This document shows, piece after piece, positions 43,725 through 53,100 of a stretch of DNA of 64,000 bases (positions are counted from its first letter, which is position 1; each line of letters starts with the position of its first letter). The position numbers were made by a program, and so were the translations under genes. This DNA comes from Flavimaribacter sediminis (lineage in GTDB: Bacteria > Pseudomonadota > Alphaproteobacteria > Rhizobiales > Rhizobiaceae): the NCBI RefSeq assembly GCF_019492055.1, contig NZ_JAICBX010000004.1, forward strand, positions 434,001-498,000. The letters run 5' to 3'. Below the pieces are notes generated by a model. That model did not search any database and was not told the origin of the DNA. It worked only from the letters and a program-made list of their open reading frames with translations.

Positions 43725-44612
43725 ATGCATCTGTCGACACACAACTGGATGCGCGCGGAACCGTTGGAGACGACCGTGCGCCGCATCAAGCAGTACGGCT
43801 ACGAATCCATCGAGATATCCGGTGAGCCCGAACAGTATGATGTCAAGGAAACGCGCGCCCTGCTCAAGGAAACCGGCATGCGCTGCTGGGGAGCGGTGAC
43901 CCTGATGCTGGGTGAACGCAACCTGGCGGCAAAAGACGAGGGGCAGCGTGCGAAATCTGTAGATTACGTGAAGTCCGTCATCACCATGGTCTCGGAGCTG
44001 GATGGCGAGATCATAACGCTTGTGCCGGCGACTGTCGGCAAGGTCGTGCCCGACGGCACTCCGGAGGAGGAGTGGGACTGGCTGGTCGATGCGACAAAGG
44101 AATGTTTCGATCATTCGCAGAAAAAAGGCGTCAAGATAGCGATCGAACCGTTGAACCGTTTCGAGACCTACGTCTTCAACCGCTGCGCACAGGCCTTGGC
44201 GCTGGCCGATGCAGTCAGTCCGGAATGCGGCGTCTGCCTCGACGCCTTCCATCTCAATATAGAAGAGAGCGACATCTACGACGCGATACGGCTGGCCGGA
44301 GACAGGCTGTTCGATTTCCATGTTGCCGACAACAATCGCTTCGCAGCAGGTCTGGGCCATCTCGACTGGCCGAAGATCGTGGGAACGTTAAAGGAAATCG
44401 GCTATGACGGCGCTCTTACCAACGAGTTCGTCGCCCCGGTCGACCGGACGCCCGCGACGATGTACCCCGACATGGTCGAAACCGATCCGGTCGATATTTC
44501 GCCGGAGCAACTGAAGTTCATTCAGGACCACGGCTCTTCGCTTCTCACCGAGAAATTCTACGCGGATCAGATGCGGATCACCGCTGAAACTCTGCTCCCG
44601 CTGATGAAGTGA
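43725..44612 (+). CDS. Sugar phosphate isomerase/epimerase family protein
   Basis: A 295-residue xylose-isomerase-like TIM barrel from ATG 43725 (GGGAGGAG seven bases upstream). Features are GYESIEISGEP, IAIEPLNRFETYVFN (Glu metal ligand), CLDAFHLNIEE and FHVADNNRF. It is a paralogue of the divergent gene and carries an extra C-terminal segment. The two may act on consecutive sugars. It leads the plus-strand operon with the enolase-superfamily gene, the regulator and the dehydrogenase. Confidence 0.86.
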   Translation: MHLSTHNWMRAEPLETTVRRIKQYGYESIEISGEPEQYDVKETRALLKETGMRCWGAVTLMLGERNLAAKDEGQRAKSVDYVKSVITMVSELDGEIITLVPATVGKVVPDGTPEEEWDWLVDATKECFDHSQKKGVKIAIEPLNRFETYVFNRCAQALALADAVSPECGVCLDAFHLNIEESDIYDAIRLAGDRLFDFHVADNNRFAAGLGHLDWPKIVGTLKEIGYDGALTNEFVAPVDRTPATMYPDMVETDPVDISPEQLKFIQDHGSSLLTEKFYADQMRITAETLLPLMK

Positions 44613-44640
44613 GCGAATACGGACGGCTGAAGGAGATGCG

Positions 44641-45807
44641 ATGCGGATAAAATCGGTCAATGCTCGGTGGGTGCGGATACCGATCGAGAAATCTCGCCAG
44701 CATGTCAGTGACTTCGGCCGTCTGCAGACATTCGACGCCGCCATCATCAGAATTGAAACCGAAGATGGCGTCGTCGGCTGGGGCGAAGGAAAGAACGCCG
44801 CAGGCAGCGCTGGACAGTACGCTGCGCTGGTTCACCTCATCAACGAGGAATATGCCCCGGTTCTCATCGGCCGCGATGCCTCCGACATTACGCCGATCTG
44901 GGAGAGCCTCTACTGCGGCAGCCGGTGCGAAAGCGCTGCCGCCAGGGGGCATGTGATGCCCGAGTTGTCACGTCGCGGGCTGACGGTGGCGGCCATCAGC
45001 GCCATCGATATCGCCCTGTGGGATATTCGCGGCAAGGCGCTTGGTGCGCCGGTCTGGTCCCTGCTTGGCGGCCGGTCCGCGGAAAGACTGCCAGCCTATG
45101 CTTCAGGAGGCTGGGCGGACGCGGACGGCATAGGCGATCAGCTAAAAAGCTACATCGATTCCGGCGGGTTTGGCGCGGTCAAGATGCGGGTGGGCTCGAT
45201 GGACGGGGCGCCATATGTCTCGGCAGAGCGTGTTCAGGCCGCCCGCGAGGCGATCGGACCTGCAATAGACCTGATGGTGGACGCCCACGGAACCTATACC
45301 GTCGCAGAGGCCAAACGGTTCGCCAGTATGGTCGCCGACTGTGATCTCGCCTGGTTCGAGGAACCGATCACGGGGGACGACCGTTTCGGCGTCTCGGAAT
45401 TCCGCGCCGCCACCCACATTCCGGTGGCGCTTGGAGAATCGGAGTGCACGCGTTTCGATTTCAGGGATCTGATCGTCTCGCGGGGGGTCGATATTCTCCA
45501 GCCGGATCCGGCGTTTTGCGGAGGAATTACCGAAGCGATGCGCATCGCGACGCTGGCTTCCGCCTTCAATTTGCGGCTGGCGCCGCATCTCTGGGCCGGC
45601 GCGCCTGCGTTTTTTGCAGGACTGCACGTTGTCGCAGCCGCGCCATCAGGGTTTATAGTGGAGTTCTCACTGGGTGCGAATCCGATGATTCACGATCTCT
45701 CCCGGGAAAAGGTGGTGGTCAAGGACGGAACGATTGCAGTTCCCGACAGGCCTGGCCTTGGCCTCGAGATCGACGAGGACGTCGTCTCCAGATTTACGGT
45801 CTGCTGA
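44641..45807 (+). CDS. Mandelate racemase/muconate lactonizing enzyme family protein
   Basis: A 388-residue enolase-superfamily enzyme. The capping domain runs to about residue 110. Barrel features are VKMRVG (K-x-R in place of K-x-K), the metal ligands D of VDAHG, E of FEEP and E of LGESE, and H in APHLW, the general base partner seen in mandelate racemase-type enzymes. Acid-sugar dehydratases have this pattern, so dehydration of an aldonic or uronic acid is the best guess. It is downstream of the epimerase gene in the same operon. Confidence 0.88.
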   Translation: MRIKSVNARWVRIPIEKSRQHVSDFGRLQTFDAAIIRIETEDGVVGWGEGKNAAGSAGQYAALVHLINEEYAPVLIGRDASDITPIWESLYCGSRCESAAARGHVMPELSRRGLTVAAISAIDIALWDIRGKALGAPVWSLLGGRSAERLPAYASGGWADADGIGDQLKSYIDSGGFGAVKMRVGSMDGAPYVSAERVQAAREAIGPAIDLMVDAHGTYTVAEAKRFASMVADCDLAWFEEPITGDDRFGVSEFRAATHIPVALGESECTRFDFRDLIVSRGVDILQPDPAFCGGITEAMRIATLASAFNLRLAPHLWAGAPAFFAGLHVVAAAPSGFIVEFSLGANPMIHDLSREKVVVKDGTIAVPDRPGLGLEIDEDVVSRFTVC

Positions 45808-45817
45808 TGGAGTGAAT

Positions 45818-46510
45818 ATGCAGGGACAGGAAATCCTTCCGGCGATAGCCGCCCACCTTCTGGACAGTGCGCGCGCCAATGGCGGCAAGGCTCCTTCCGA
45901 GAGACATCTGGCCGAACATTTCTCTGTCAGCCGCGGCCAGGTCCGCGAAGCTTTGGCGATCCTGGAATCAATGCAGGTGATCGAGCGCCGCGCCAAGTCC
46001 GGCATCTACGTCAACACCGACAATTCCGGCTTTGAGGCGATGGCGTTTTTTGCGCGCGCCGGTATTCCGCTCGAGAGCCGACAGATTTATGAAGCTGTTG
46101 AGGTTCGCAAGATCCACGAGATCAAGGCTGCGGAACTGGCGGCGGTTCGCGCCACAGAGGAGGATTTCGAGCGTTTGCAGGATGTGCTGGAGCGTTCCGA
46201 GCAACGGATCGCGGCCGGGGAGGGCATCGATGCGCTCGACCAGGAATTTCATCTGCAGATCGTTCGCGCCACGCAAAACACGCTTTTCCTGAGTATCTGC
46301 ACGTCATTCTACGAACTCGGCCGTCAAAGGCTTAAGGTGTATTTTCGCGATCCTGATCGCAATCGAAAATCGCATGAAGAACACAAGCAGATCTACGATG
46401 CTCTGGTGAAACGGGACTCGGCGCTGACTTCGGCGCTCATGGTGTCGCATCTGCGCGGCGTGATGAGCTATTGGACCGAGTTGCTGGAACCGCAAGCGCC
46501 CGGCTCCTGA
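45818..46510 (+). CDS. GntR family regulator, FCD (FadR) subfamily
   Basis: A 230-residue regulator from ATG 45818. The winged helix lies at about 18-70 (PSERHLAEHFSVSRGQVREALAIL, then VIERRAKSGIYV). The FCD ligand-binding domain follows with metal-binding His/Asp candidates: EFHLQIVRATQN and HEEHKQIYDALVKRD. FCD regulators often bind sugar acids and repress the catabolic genes. The predicted operators (43518, 43662, 53207) fit the short spaced palindromes of this family. Confidence 0.9.
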   Translation: MQGQEILPAIAAHLLDSARANGGKAPSERHLAEHFSVSRGQVREALAILESMQVIERRAKSGIYVNTDNSGFEAMAFFARAGIPLESRQIYEAVEVRKIHEIKAAELAAVRATEEDFERLQDVLERSEQRIAAGEGIDALDQEFHLQIVRATQNTLFLSICTSFYELGRQRLKVYFRDPDRNRKSHEEHKQIYDALVKRDSALTSALMVSHLRGVMSYWTELLEPQAPGS

Positions 46511-46511
46511 C

Positions 46512-47489
46512 ATGCCCGCGCTCTCGATCTTTTCCACGCATCCTCTGCATCCACAGGTGACCGATTCCCTTTCGGCGCTCGGCGACTACACGGTGGCGAG
46601 CGCGCCGACGCCGGAAGCCATTCTCGCCGAAAGCAGGTGCGCGGAGCTGATTGTCGTAAGGGCGCCAATCCCGCCGGAGGTGATCGAACGGGAAAGCGGG
46701 CTGCGCGCGCTCGTGCGCCATGGGGCAGGTCTCGACATGATCCCTGTCGATATCGCGACCCGGGCGGGGGTGCTGGTTGCGAATGTTCCTGGCGCCAACG
46801 CCGTCACAGTCGCCGAGCACGCCATATGGTCGGCGCTTGCGCTCCTCAGGCGCTATCCGGAAGTCAATCGCGATCTTCGCGACAACGGGTGGTCGGCAGG
46901 GCGCGCGCATGCGGACGCGGGACGTGAATTGTCGGGAAAGACAATGGGCGTCCTCGGCATGGGCAATGTCGGGAGGCAAATCGCCCGAATAGCGCATAAC
47001 GGTTTCGCCATGAAGGTCATCAGTCACACGCGCCGACCGGGCAGCATGCCGGAAGAGGTGCAGGCTGTGACGTTTTCCGAACTTCTGGAAACGTCCGATA
47101 TACTGGTCCTGTGCTGCCCGCTGACCGATGAAACCAGAGGCCTGATCGGCGCCCGCGCACTTCAGTCGATGCGGCAGGGGGCAATACTGATCAACGTCGC
47201 CCGTGGTCCGGTAGTTGTCGAGGAGGCGCTTCAAAACGCATTGGAGAGCGGTCGACTCGGCGGCGCGGCGATCGATGTCTTCGACACGCAGCCGCTTCCC
47301 AGGGGGCATGCGTTTTTCGATCTTCCCAACGTTATTCTGACGCCGCACATGGCCGGAATCACGGAAGAGAGCATGTTGCGCATGGGCGAGGGCGTGGTGA
47401 CTGAAGCACGGCTAATCGCCGAAGGCGAGTTGCCTGTTCAACTCGTCAATCCGGACGCCGTTGCAAGATATCGCGCACGCTTCGCCTGA
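46512..47489 (+). CDS. D-isomer-specific 2-hydroxyacid dehydrogenase
   Basis: A 325-residue NAD(P)-dependent dehydrogenase. The Rossmann motif is VLGMGNVGRQIAR near 147-159, the substrate-binding/catalytic arginine lies in INVARGP, the glutamate region follows near VFDTQP, and the catalytic histidine is in LTPHMAG. It begins one base after the GntR stop and ends one base before the convergent transporter ATPase. It probably reduces or oxidises a keto-acid product of the pathway. Confidence 0.9.
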   Translation: MPALSIFSTHPLHPQVTDSLSALGDYTVASAPTPEAILAESRCAELIVVRAPIPPEVIERESGLRALVRHGAGLDMIPVDIATRAGVLVANVPGANAVTVAEHAIWSALALLRRYPEVNRDLRDNGWSAGRAHADAGRELSGKTMGVLGMGNVGRQIARIAHNGFAMKVISHTRRPGSMPEEVQAVTFSELLETSDILVLCCPLTDETRGLIGARALQSMRQGAILINVARGPVVVEEALQNALESGRLGGAAIDVFDTQPLPRGHAFFDLPNVILTPHMAGITEESMLRMGEGVVTEARLIAEGELPVQLVNPDAVARYRARFA

Positions 47490-48551
47490 CTACGCGACAG
47501 CCAGGTTCTGGCCCGTTTCCTTATCGAAAGTCAGCACGCGGTCCGGCTTCCAGCCAAAGCGCACCGTTTCATCACGCTGAATATGCAACCCGGCGGGAAC
47601 GGTTGCGTGAAGTCGCGTCTCGCCCATATCGAGCGTGAGGATCTTTACGACGCCCTGGTCCTCGATGTCGAATATCTTTGCTTCGGCCGGAGCGCCCGGT
47701 TCCAGCACGAGATTTTCCGGTCTGACGCCAAAGGTTACCGCCGGACCGGCGCTTGCAGAGGAAGCGACCGGCAGGCTGAATCCGTTCACTTCCGCCTTGC
47801 CGTCCGAAAAGCGCCCTTCGATGAGATTCATTGGCGGAGATCCGACGGAGCGCGCGACGAATGTGTTGCGTGGGCGTTCGTAGATGTCGGAAGGAGAACC
47901 GACCTGAACCAGTCGGCCGCTTCTGAGCACGCCGATCTTGTCGCCCATCGACATCGCCTCGACCTGATCGTGGGTAACGAACAGGAAAGTGGCTCCAAGG
48001 TCCTGATGGAGTTTCTTCAACTCGACCCGCAACGACTCGCGCAATTTCGCATCCAGGGCTGATAACGGTTCGTCCATCAGAAACACCCGTGGATCGCGAA
48101 CGATGGCGCGTCCGATGGAGACGCGCTGCATCTCGCCGCCGGACAGCCGCTCGACCTTGCGATCAAGCAGGTGGGTTATCTGCAACGTGTTGGCCGCGCG
48201 CTCCACGCGCCGCGCAATCTCGTCATCCTTCATCTTGCGGACTTTCGGCCGCAATGGGAATTCCAGGTTTCCGCGCACCGACAGTCGGGGATAGAGGGAA
48301 TATTGCTGCAGGACGAGCGCTACGTCACGCTCCGCTGCGGTCTTGCCCACCACATCGGTGTCGCCAATGATCACCCGGCCGGAGTCCGGTTTCTCCAGCC
48401 CCGCGATGACCCTGAGCGTCGTCGTCTTGCCGGCGCCGGTGCGGCCGAGCAGGACAAAGAACTCGCCGTCCTCGACGGTCAGGCTCAACTCCTTCAGCGC
48501 GCGGGTGCCGCCGAAACGCTTTGAAACATTTTCGAGTTCGACCCGCGCCAT
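47490..48551 (-). CDS. CUT1-type ABC transporter ATPase (second copy)
   Basis: A 353-residue MalK/UgpC-type ATPase, from ATG 48551. Walker A GRTGAGKTT, signature LSGGEMQR, Walker B VFLMDEPLSALD, then a C-terminal OB-type regulatory domain (GVRPENLVL). It is a paralogue of the ATPase gene directly upstream, so the transporter may use a heterodimer of ATPases, as in the glycerol GlpS/GlpT pair. It ends flush with the convergent dehydrogenase gene. Confidence 0.92.
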   Translation of the reverse strand: MARVELENVSKRFGGTRALKELSLTVEDGEFFVLLGRTGAGKTTTLRVIAGLEKPDSGRVIIGDTDVVGKTAAERDVALVLQQYSLYPRLSVRGNLEFPLRPKVRKMKDDEIARRVERAANTLQITHLLDRKVERLSGGEMQRVSIGRAIVRDPRVFLMDEPLSALDAKLRESLRVELKKLHQDLGATFLFVTHDQVEAMSMGDKIGVLRSGRLVQVGSPSDIYERPRNTFVARSVGSPPMNLIEGRFSDGKAEVNGFSLPVASSASAGPAVTFGVRPENLVLEPGAPAEAKIFDIEDQGVVKILTLDMGETRLHATVPAGLHIQRDETVRFGWKPDRVLTFDKETGQNLAVA

Positions 48552-49642
48552 CAGATTTCCTTTCTCAGCGACTGACCATTGCCGGCGTCGAAGAAATGCG
48601 CCCGATGGTGATCCAGTGAAACCCACATCCGCTCGCCTTCGCCGCGGGCGAAACCTGACTCGCATCGTGCGCGCAGCGTTTCATCGCCAATTCTTATGTC
48701 GACGATGTCATGGCTGCCGAGCGGCTCGACATTGGTCGTCTCGGTTTCAACGAAACCCTCTCCTCCATTGTGCGACAGGATGATGGCTTCCGGTCGGATG
48801 CCGAGTTTTGCGGGCGCTCCGTTCAGATGAGAAACCACCGCGGAGGGAACACGAAAACCTTCCGACTTGCCGATGCGGAGCAGGGCGTCCGTTCCGGCGC
48901 CTTCAACGGACACATCGGTAATGTTCATCACAGGAGAGCCGACAAACTGCGCCACGAAAAGGTTGGCGGGGTGTAGATACACCTGCTCGGGAGAATCCAC
49001 CTGCTGCAGCACGCCGTCATGCATCACGACGATCCGGTCTGCGAGCGACATCGCCTCGACCTGGTCATGGGTGACGTAGACGCTGGTTGAATTGCGGGCA
49101 ATGTGCAGCCGCTTTATTTCCGCGCGCATCTGCTCGCGCAGCTTGGCGTCGAGCGCGCCGATGGGCTCGTCCATCAGAAGCGCTTTCGGTCGGCGTACGA
49201 GCGCCCGGCCGATCGCCACGCGCTGCATGTCCCCGCCCGAAAGGGCCGATGGTCGTTTCGAAAGAAGGCGCTCGATACCCAGAACTTTCGCAACTTCCTT
49301 CACTTCCTTGTCGCGGTCGGACTGCGGAATCCTGACTGCGCGCAAGGGAAACGCGATGTTCTCGTAAACCGTCATGTGCGGATAGAGCGAGAACGACTGA
49401 AAGACGAAGGCTATGTCCCGGTCCGCCGCCTTGAGATCCTGGACTTCGCGTCCATCGATCGTGATCGTGCCCGACGAGACGGTTTCCAGACCTGCGATAG
49501 CGCGCAGAGTGGTTGTCTTTCCGCAGCCTGACTGGCCGAGCATGACCACGAACTCGCCGTCCGCGATTTCAAGGTTGATGTCTCTCAGCACCTGTACGGC
49601 GCCGAAGAACTTCTGGACATTCTGAAGCTTGATCTGCGCCAT
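48551..49642 (-). CDS. CUT1-type ABC transporter ATPase (first copy)
   Basis: A 363-residue ATPase with Walker A GQSGCGKTT, signature LSGGDMQRV and Walker B ALLMDEPIGALD, and a regulatory TOBE domain. Its start overlaps the stop of the 70-residue membrane protein, and its stop overlaps the next ATPase start by one base, so translation is coupled along the operon. Together with the following copy it energises the importer. Confidence 0.92.
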   Translation of the reverse strand: MAQIKLQNVQKFFGAVQVLRDINLEIADGEFVVMLGQSGCGKTTTLRAIAGLETVSSGTITIDGREVQDLKAADRDIAFVFQSFSLYPHMTVYENIAFPLRAVRIPQSDRDKEVKEVAKVLGIERLLSKRPSALSGGDMQRVAIGRALVRRPKALLMDEPIGALDAKLREQMRAEIKRLHIARNSTSVYVTHDQVEAMSLADRIVVMHDGVLQQVDSPEQVYLHPANLFVAQFVGSPVMNITDVSVEGAGTDALLRIGKSEGFRVPSAVVSHLNGAPAKLGIRPEAIILSHNGGEGFVETETTNVEPLGSHDIVDIRIGDETLRARCESGFARGEGERMWVSLDHHRAHFFDAGNGQSLRKEI

Positions 49643-49854
49643 CAGATGAGTTCTTCCTCTTCGTCGTCCTCGACTTCAGGTTCCGGTGGAATATGCGATG
49701 TCACGAGAAATCCGATGAGGCCGAGTATCGTGATGGACAATCCGTACCGGTGCAGGACTTCGACCCACGGCTGGCAGAGGAAGATCAGTCCGGAGATCAT
49801 GATCCACTGCGAAGCCGGTTCGAACCATTTTGCGTTCATTTCTCGAAAGGTCAT
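49642..49854 (-). CDS. Small membrane protein in the sugar transporter operon
   Basis: A 70-residue protein with two hydrophobic segments (WIMISGLIFLCQPWVEVLH and GLSITILGLIGFLVTSHI) and a C-terminal acidic tail EVEDDEEEELI. It overlaps the permease and ATPase genes on both sides, so it is clearly a member of the operon. A similar small membrane protein (DUF2160) accompanies glycerol transporters with two ATPases, but I cannot show homology. It may stabilise or regulate the transporter complex. Confidence 0.8.
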   Translation of the reverse strand: MTFREMNAKWFEPASQWIMISGLIFLCQPWVEVLHRYGLSITILGLIGFLVTSHIPPEPEVEDDEEEELI

Positions 49855-50813
49855 TTCCGGATAGCTCCGAATGACATGCCTCTCAGAAGGTGATTTCTGA
49901 GCAGGAAGGTGAATATCGCCACCGGCAGCAGGAACAGGAAGGCGCCGGCTGCAATGACGCTCCAGTCAGGCAGGCCGGAACCGACCTGCGACGGAATGTA
50001 GGGCGGGGCGGTCTGCGCATTGCGGTTTGTCATCATCAGCGCGAATGCGTACTCGTTCCAGGCGATGATGAAACAGAACACCGCCGTCGCCGCGATGCCG
50101 GTCAGGGCTTCCGGCAGAACGATCTTCCAGAATGCCTGGAGGCGCGTGTAACCATCCACCAGGGCTGCTTCCTCGTACTCTTTCGGTATCTCGTCGATGA
50201 ACCCCTTCATGATCCAGACGGCGAATGACAGGTTGAAGGCGGTGTAGAGGATGATCAGCCCCAGATGGGTGTCGTGCAGCCCCACCGTCCGGTACATGAG
50301 AAACATCGGAATCGCGACCACGACAGGTGGAAGCATTCGCGTACTGAGGATGAAGAACAGCCAGTCCTGTTCACCCTTCACCTTGAACCGCGAAAACCCG
50401 TATGCGGTCAGCGTCCCCATGGATACGGCAAGGAAGGTCGATATGATCGAGATGATCAGTGAGTTCTTGTATCGGTCAGCATAGCCGGACGGCGTGATAT
50501 CCCCTGATCTCCGGTTGCGCACCACGTTCTCGCCGTCGTCATAAATCAGCTTTTCCCACCATGGAGCCGCTTCGTAGACTTCCTGCTCGACAGGCTCGCG
50601 CATTTGCGAGCGACGCACGAATAGCTTTGCGAAGGGCGTCAGTGTGGGCTCGAACATGACTGTCGGCGGCACGGTCGTGGCAAGACTGCGCGGCTTGAAC
50701 GCGGTTGACGCAATCCAGTAGATGGGCGTCAGCATGATGATCAGCGCAACGAACACGGCGACGATCGCCACGCGGTTCATTACGACTTCGCTCTTGGTTT
50801 TCACCTCGGCCAT
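49851..50813 (-). CDS. Sugar ABC transporter permease (MalG type)
   Basis: A 320-residue inner-membrane permease with six hydrophobic segments and the EAA loop EEAALVDGYTRLQAFWKIVLP. An inserted hydrophilic stretch between the first two spans (about residues 48-110, including QMREPVEQEVYEAAPWWEK) is longer than in MalG and reaches the periplasm. Its stop overlaps the small membrane protein start. Confidence 0.9.
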   Translation of the reverse strand: MAEVKTKSEVVMNRVAIVAVFVALIIMLTPIYWIASTAFKPRSLATTVPPTVMFEPTLTPFAKLFVRRSQMREPVEQEVYEAAPWWEKLIYDDGENVVRNRRSGDITPSGYADRYKNSLIISIISTFLAVSMGTLTAYGFSRFKVKGEQDWLFFILSTRMLPPVVVAIPMFLMYRTVGLHDTHLGLIILYTAFNLSFAVWIMKGFIDEIPKEYEEAALVDGYTRLQAFWKIVLPEALTGIAATAVFCFIIAWNEYAFALMMTNRNAQTAPPYIPSQVGSGLPDWSVIAAGAFLFLLPVAIFTFLLRNHLLRGMSFGAIRK

Positions 50814-50814
50814 G

Positions 50815-51717
50815 TCAGCGCGCCTTTGCCCGGTTGAGATATTTCACATAGATGTTGGTGATCGCCACCACCATGATGAGCACGATGTAGGCGAATGCCG
50901 AACTCAGGCCTGTCTGCCACTCCAGGAACGCCATCTTGTAGAGCCTGATCGCAATCAGCTCCGTTGTGGGCTGCGACGACAGGATGTAGGCGTGGTCGAA
51001 CGTCTTGAAGGCTTCCATCGTCCTGAAAATGATCGCGATCATCAGGATTGGTGCGACCAGCGGGAGCGTTATTCGGAAGAATGTATAGAACGGGCCCGCC
51101 CGGTCTATCTCCGCGGCTTCGTAGAGATGTTTAGGCACTGCGGAGAGCCCGGCGAGCGACAGCAGCATCACGAAGGGAGACCACATCCAGATGTCGACGA
51201 TGGCGACGGCCCAGAGCGCCACCTGGGGGTCGGCCAGCCACTCGAATTTGCCGAGGCCCAGGAAATAATTGATGATTCCGAACGAAGGGTCGTAAAGAAG
51301 TTTCCAGAAAAGGCCCACAACAGCCATCGAAAGCATCATGGGCAGCAGCAGCAACGTGGTGACAAGGCCTTTGAAGGGGATGGCCCTGTTGAGAAGCATC
51401 GCCAGACCGAAGCCGACGACCACCTGTCCGGTCACCGAGATGATTACGTACTTCGCCGTAATGGTGAAATTCCGCCAGATGAATGGATCGTTCAGCAGTT
51501 CGCGATAGTTGGCGAGACCGATCCAGTTGGCCGGAGCCGTCGTGGATGCCCGAAAATCCGTGAACGATGTCCACAGAGAATACAAAAGCGGGAATACGTT
51601 GAAGATTATGAGAAAGGCGATCGTCGGAATGATGAACAGATTTCGAATTGTGAGATCTGAAAGTCCCCGCGAAGCGGCGCGGCTATCCGGCTCCAGCCTT
51701 GTGATTACGTCTGTCAC
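50815..51717 (-). CDS. Sugar ABC transporter permease (MalF type)
   Basis: About 300 residues from GTG 51717, preferred because AGAAAG lies seven bases upstream; a GTG at 51762 would add 15 residues. Six hydrophobic segments and the EAA loop YEAAEIDRAGPFYTFFRITLP are visible. Forms the channel with the MalG-type partner, which begins one base after its stop. Confidence 0.88.
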   Translation of the reverse strand: MTDVITRLEPDSRAASRGLSDLTIRNLFIIPTIAFLIIFNVFPLLYSLWTSFTDFRASTTAPANWIGLANYRELLNDPFIWRNFTITAKYVIISVTGQVVVGFGLAMLLNRAIPFKGLVTTLLLLPMMLSMAVVGLFWKLLYDPSFGIINYFLGLGKFEWLADPQVALWAVAIVDIWMWSPFVMLLSLAGLSAVPKHLYEAAEIDRAGPFYTFFRITLPLVAPILMIAIIFRTMEAFKTFDHAYILSSQPTTELIAIRLYKMAFLEWQTGLSSAFAYIVLIMVVAITNIYVKYLNRAKAR

Positions 51718-51789
51718 GATGTCGCTTTCTGGATGAAACAGTCGGCGGGAGCGCTCGCGCACCCGCCGGCGTGTCGGATTTTCGGATGG

Positions 51790-53100
51790 TTAGTCGGTTC
51801 GACCGTACTTCTTGAAGGTCTCTTTCCAGTCTTCCGCCAGCGCATCCAGGACTTCCTTGGCTGACCCTTCTCCTCCCACGACATAGGGATAGAGACGCTG
51901 GTTGGCCGCCGTCAGCAACTCGGCGTATTCCGGCACAGCCCAGAAGTCCTTGACCTTGAACATGGTCTGGTAGAACGCCTCGTTGTAGGGAGTGGCGTTG
52001 CGGAACTCGTCGCTTTCCAGCGTCTTCGCGTGGGCGGTGTATCCGCCGAGTTCAGCCCAGCGTTTCTGAACGTCGTCCTGGATAAACCATTCCAGGAACT
52101 TGTAGGATTCGTCGATATTGTCGGAATACGACACGATCGAGATGCCCTGTCCGCCAAGAGCAGCGAACTGGTCGCCGTCCGGACCGGCGGGATTCGCGAA
52201 GAAGCCCGTGTTCTCGGCATTCGGATTGGTCGCAGGATTAACCAGCGCCGGGAAGAATGCGAAGTAGTTCATGGACATCGCGGCCAGGCCTTCTGTGATA
52301 GCCTGGTTGTTTTCCACGAAGAACGTCTTCGACCAGCCCGGAGGCGTATACTGATAAAGCTCGCGGTAGGCTTCGAGCGCCTTGACAGCCTCATCGGAGT
52401 TCAGGATGCCCTCAACCTCATAGGTTTCGTAGTCGCCGAGATTGGCGCCGTAGGAAAACAGCGCGTTTTCCACGCCCATCACCAGACCGTCGTAGGAGTT
52501 GTCCGTGTATATGGCGATCCCGTAGCGATCCTCGTCCGGGCGGTGGAAGAATTCGGCGATATCGATCAACTGATCCCATGTCTGGGGCACAGCGAGCGGA
52601 TATCCGTATTTCTCCTCGAAGGCTTTCATTTCCTCCGGATCCTCGAACCAGTCCTTGCGATAGGACCAGCCAACTGCGTCGCCCTCGGCCGGAATAGCCC
52701 AGAACTTGCCGGAATTGCCCGGATACTCTGCATAGTATTTCACGGTGGCCGGAGCCATGACGTTGCCGAGGTCGTGCTCCTTGAAGAACTCGGTCAGGTC
52801 GACATAATGGCCGCCTTCGGAGGCTGCGCCGAGCCACTGGCTGTCACCGACGATCATGTCGTATGCGTTGCCGCGAGCATTGAATTCCGTGAAGGCCTTC
52901 GTCTGGAAGTCCTGCCAGGGCGTGGTCTCTACGGTGACCATCACTCCGGTTTCTTCCTCGTATTCGTTGACAAGTTCCTGCAGATAGTTTGCAGGATCCC
53001 ATTCCGCCCAGAAGATTGTCAGTTCCTGGGCATTTGCAGAAGGCGCCCAAAGCGCCAGTACAGCAGCGCCGGCAAGCAGCCGGCTGGTATATCGTCTCAT
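51790..53100 (-). CDS. Sugar ABC transporter substrate-binding protein
   Basis: A 436-residue periplasmic binding protein of family 1 (CUT1), from ATG 53100. The signal peptide ends APSANA. The mature part has LTIFWAEWDPANYLQELVNEYEEETG, DMIVGDSQWLGAASEGG and aromatic residues suited to carbohydrate stacking. It is the first gene of the transporter operon, with operator C about 107 bases upstream. The ligand is probably a sugar or sugar acid handled by the epimerase/dehydratase locus. Confidence 0.92.
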   Translation of the reverse strand: MRRYTSRLLAGAAVLALWAPSANAQELTIFWAEWDPANYLQELVNEYEEETGVMVTVETTPWQDFQTKAFTEFNARGNAYDMIVGDSQWLGAASEGGHYVDLTEFFKEHDLGNVMAPATVKYYAEYPGNSGKFWAIPAEGDAVGWSYRKDWFEDPEEMKAFEEKYGYPLAVPQTWDQLIDIAEFFHRPDEDRYGIAIYTDNSYDGLVMGVENALFSYGANLGDYETYEVEGILNSDEAVKALEAYRELYQYTPPGWSKTFFVENNQAITEGLAAMSMNYFAFFPALVNPATNPNAENTGFFANPAGPDGDQFAALGGQGISIVSYSDNIDESYKFLEWFIQDDVQKRWAELGGYTAHAKTLESDEFRNATPYNEAFYQTMFKVKDFWAVPEYAELLTAANQRLYPYVVGGEGSAKEVLDALAEDWKETFKKYGRTD

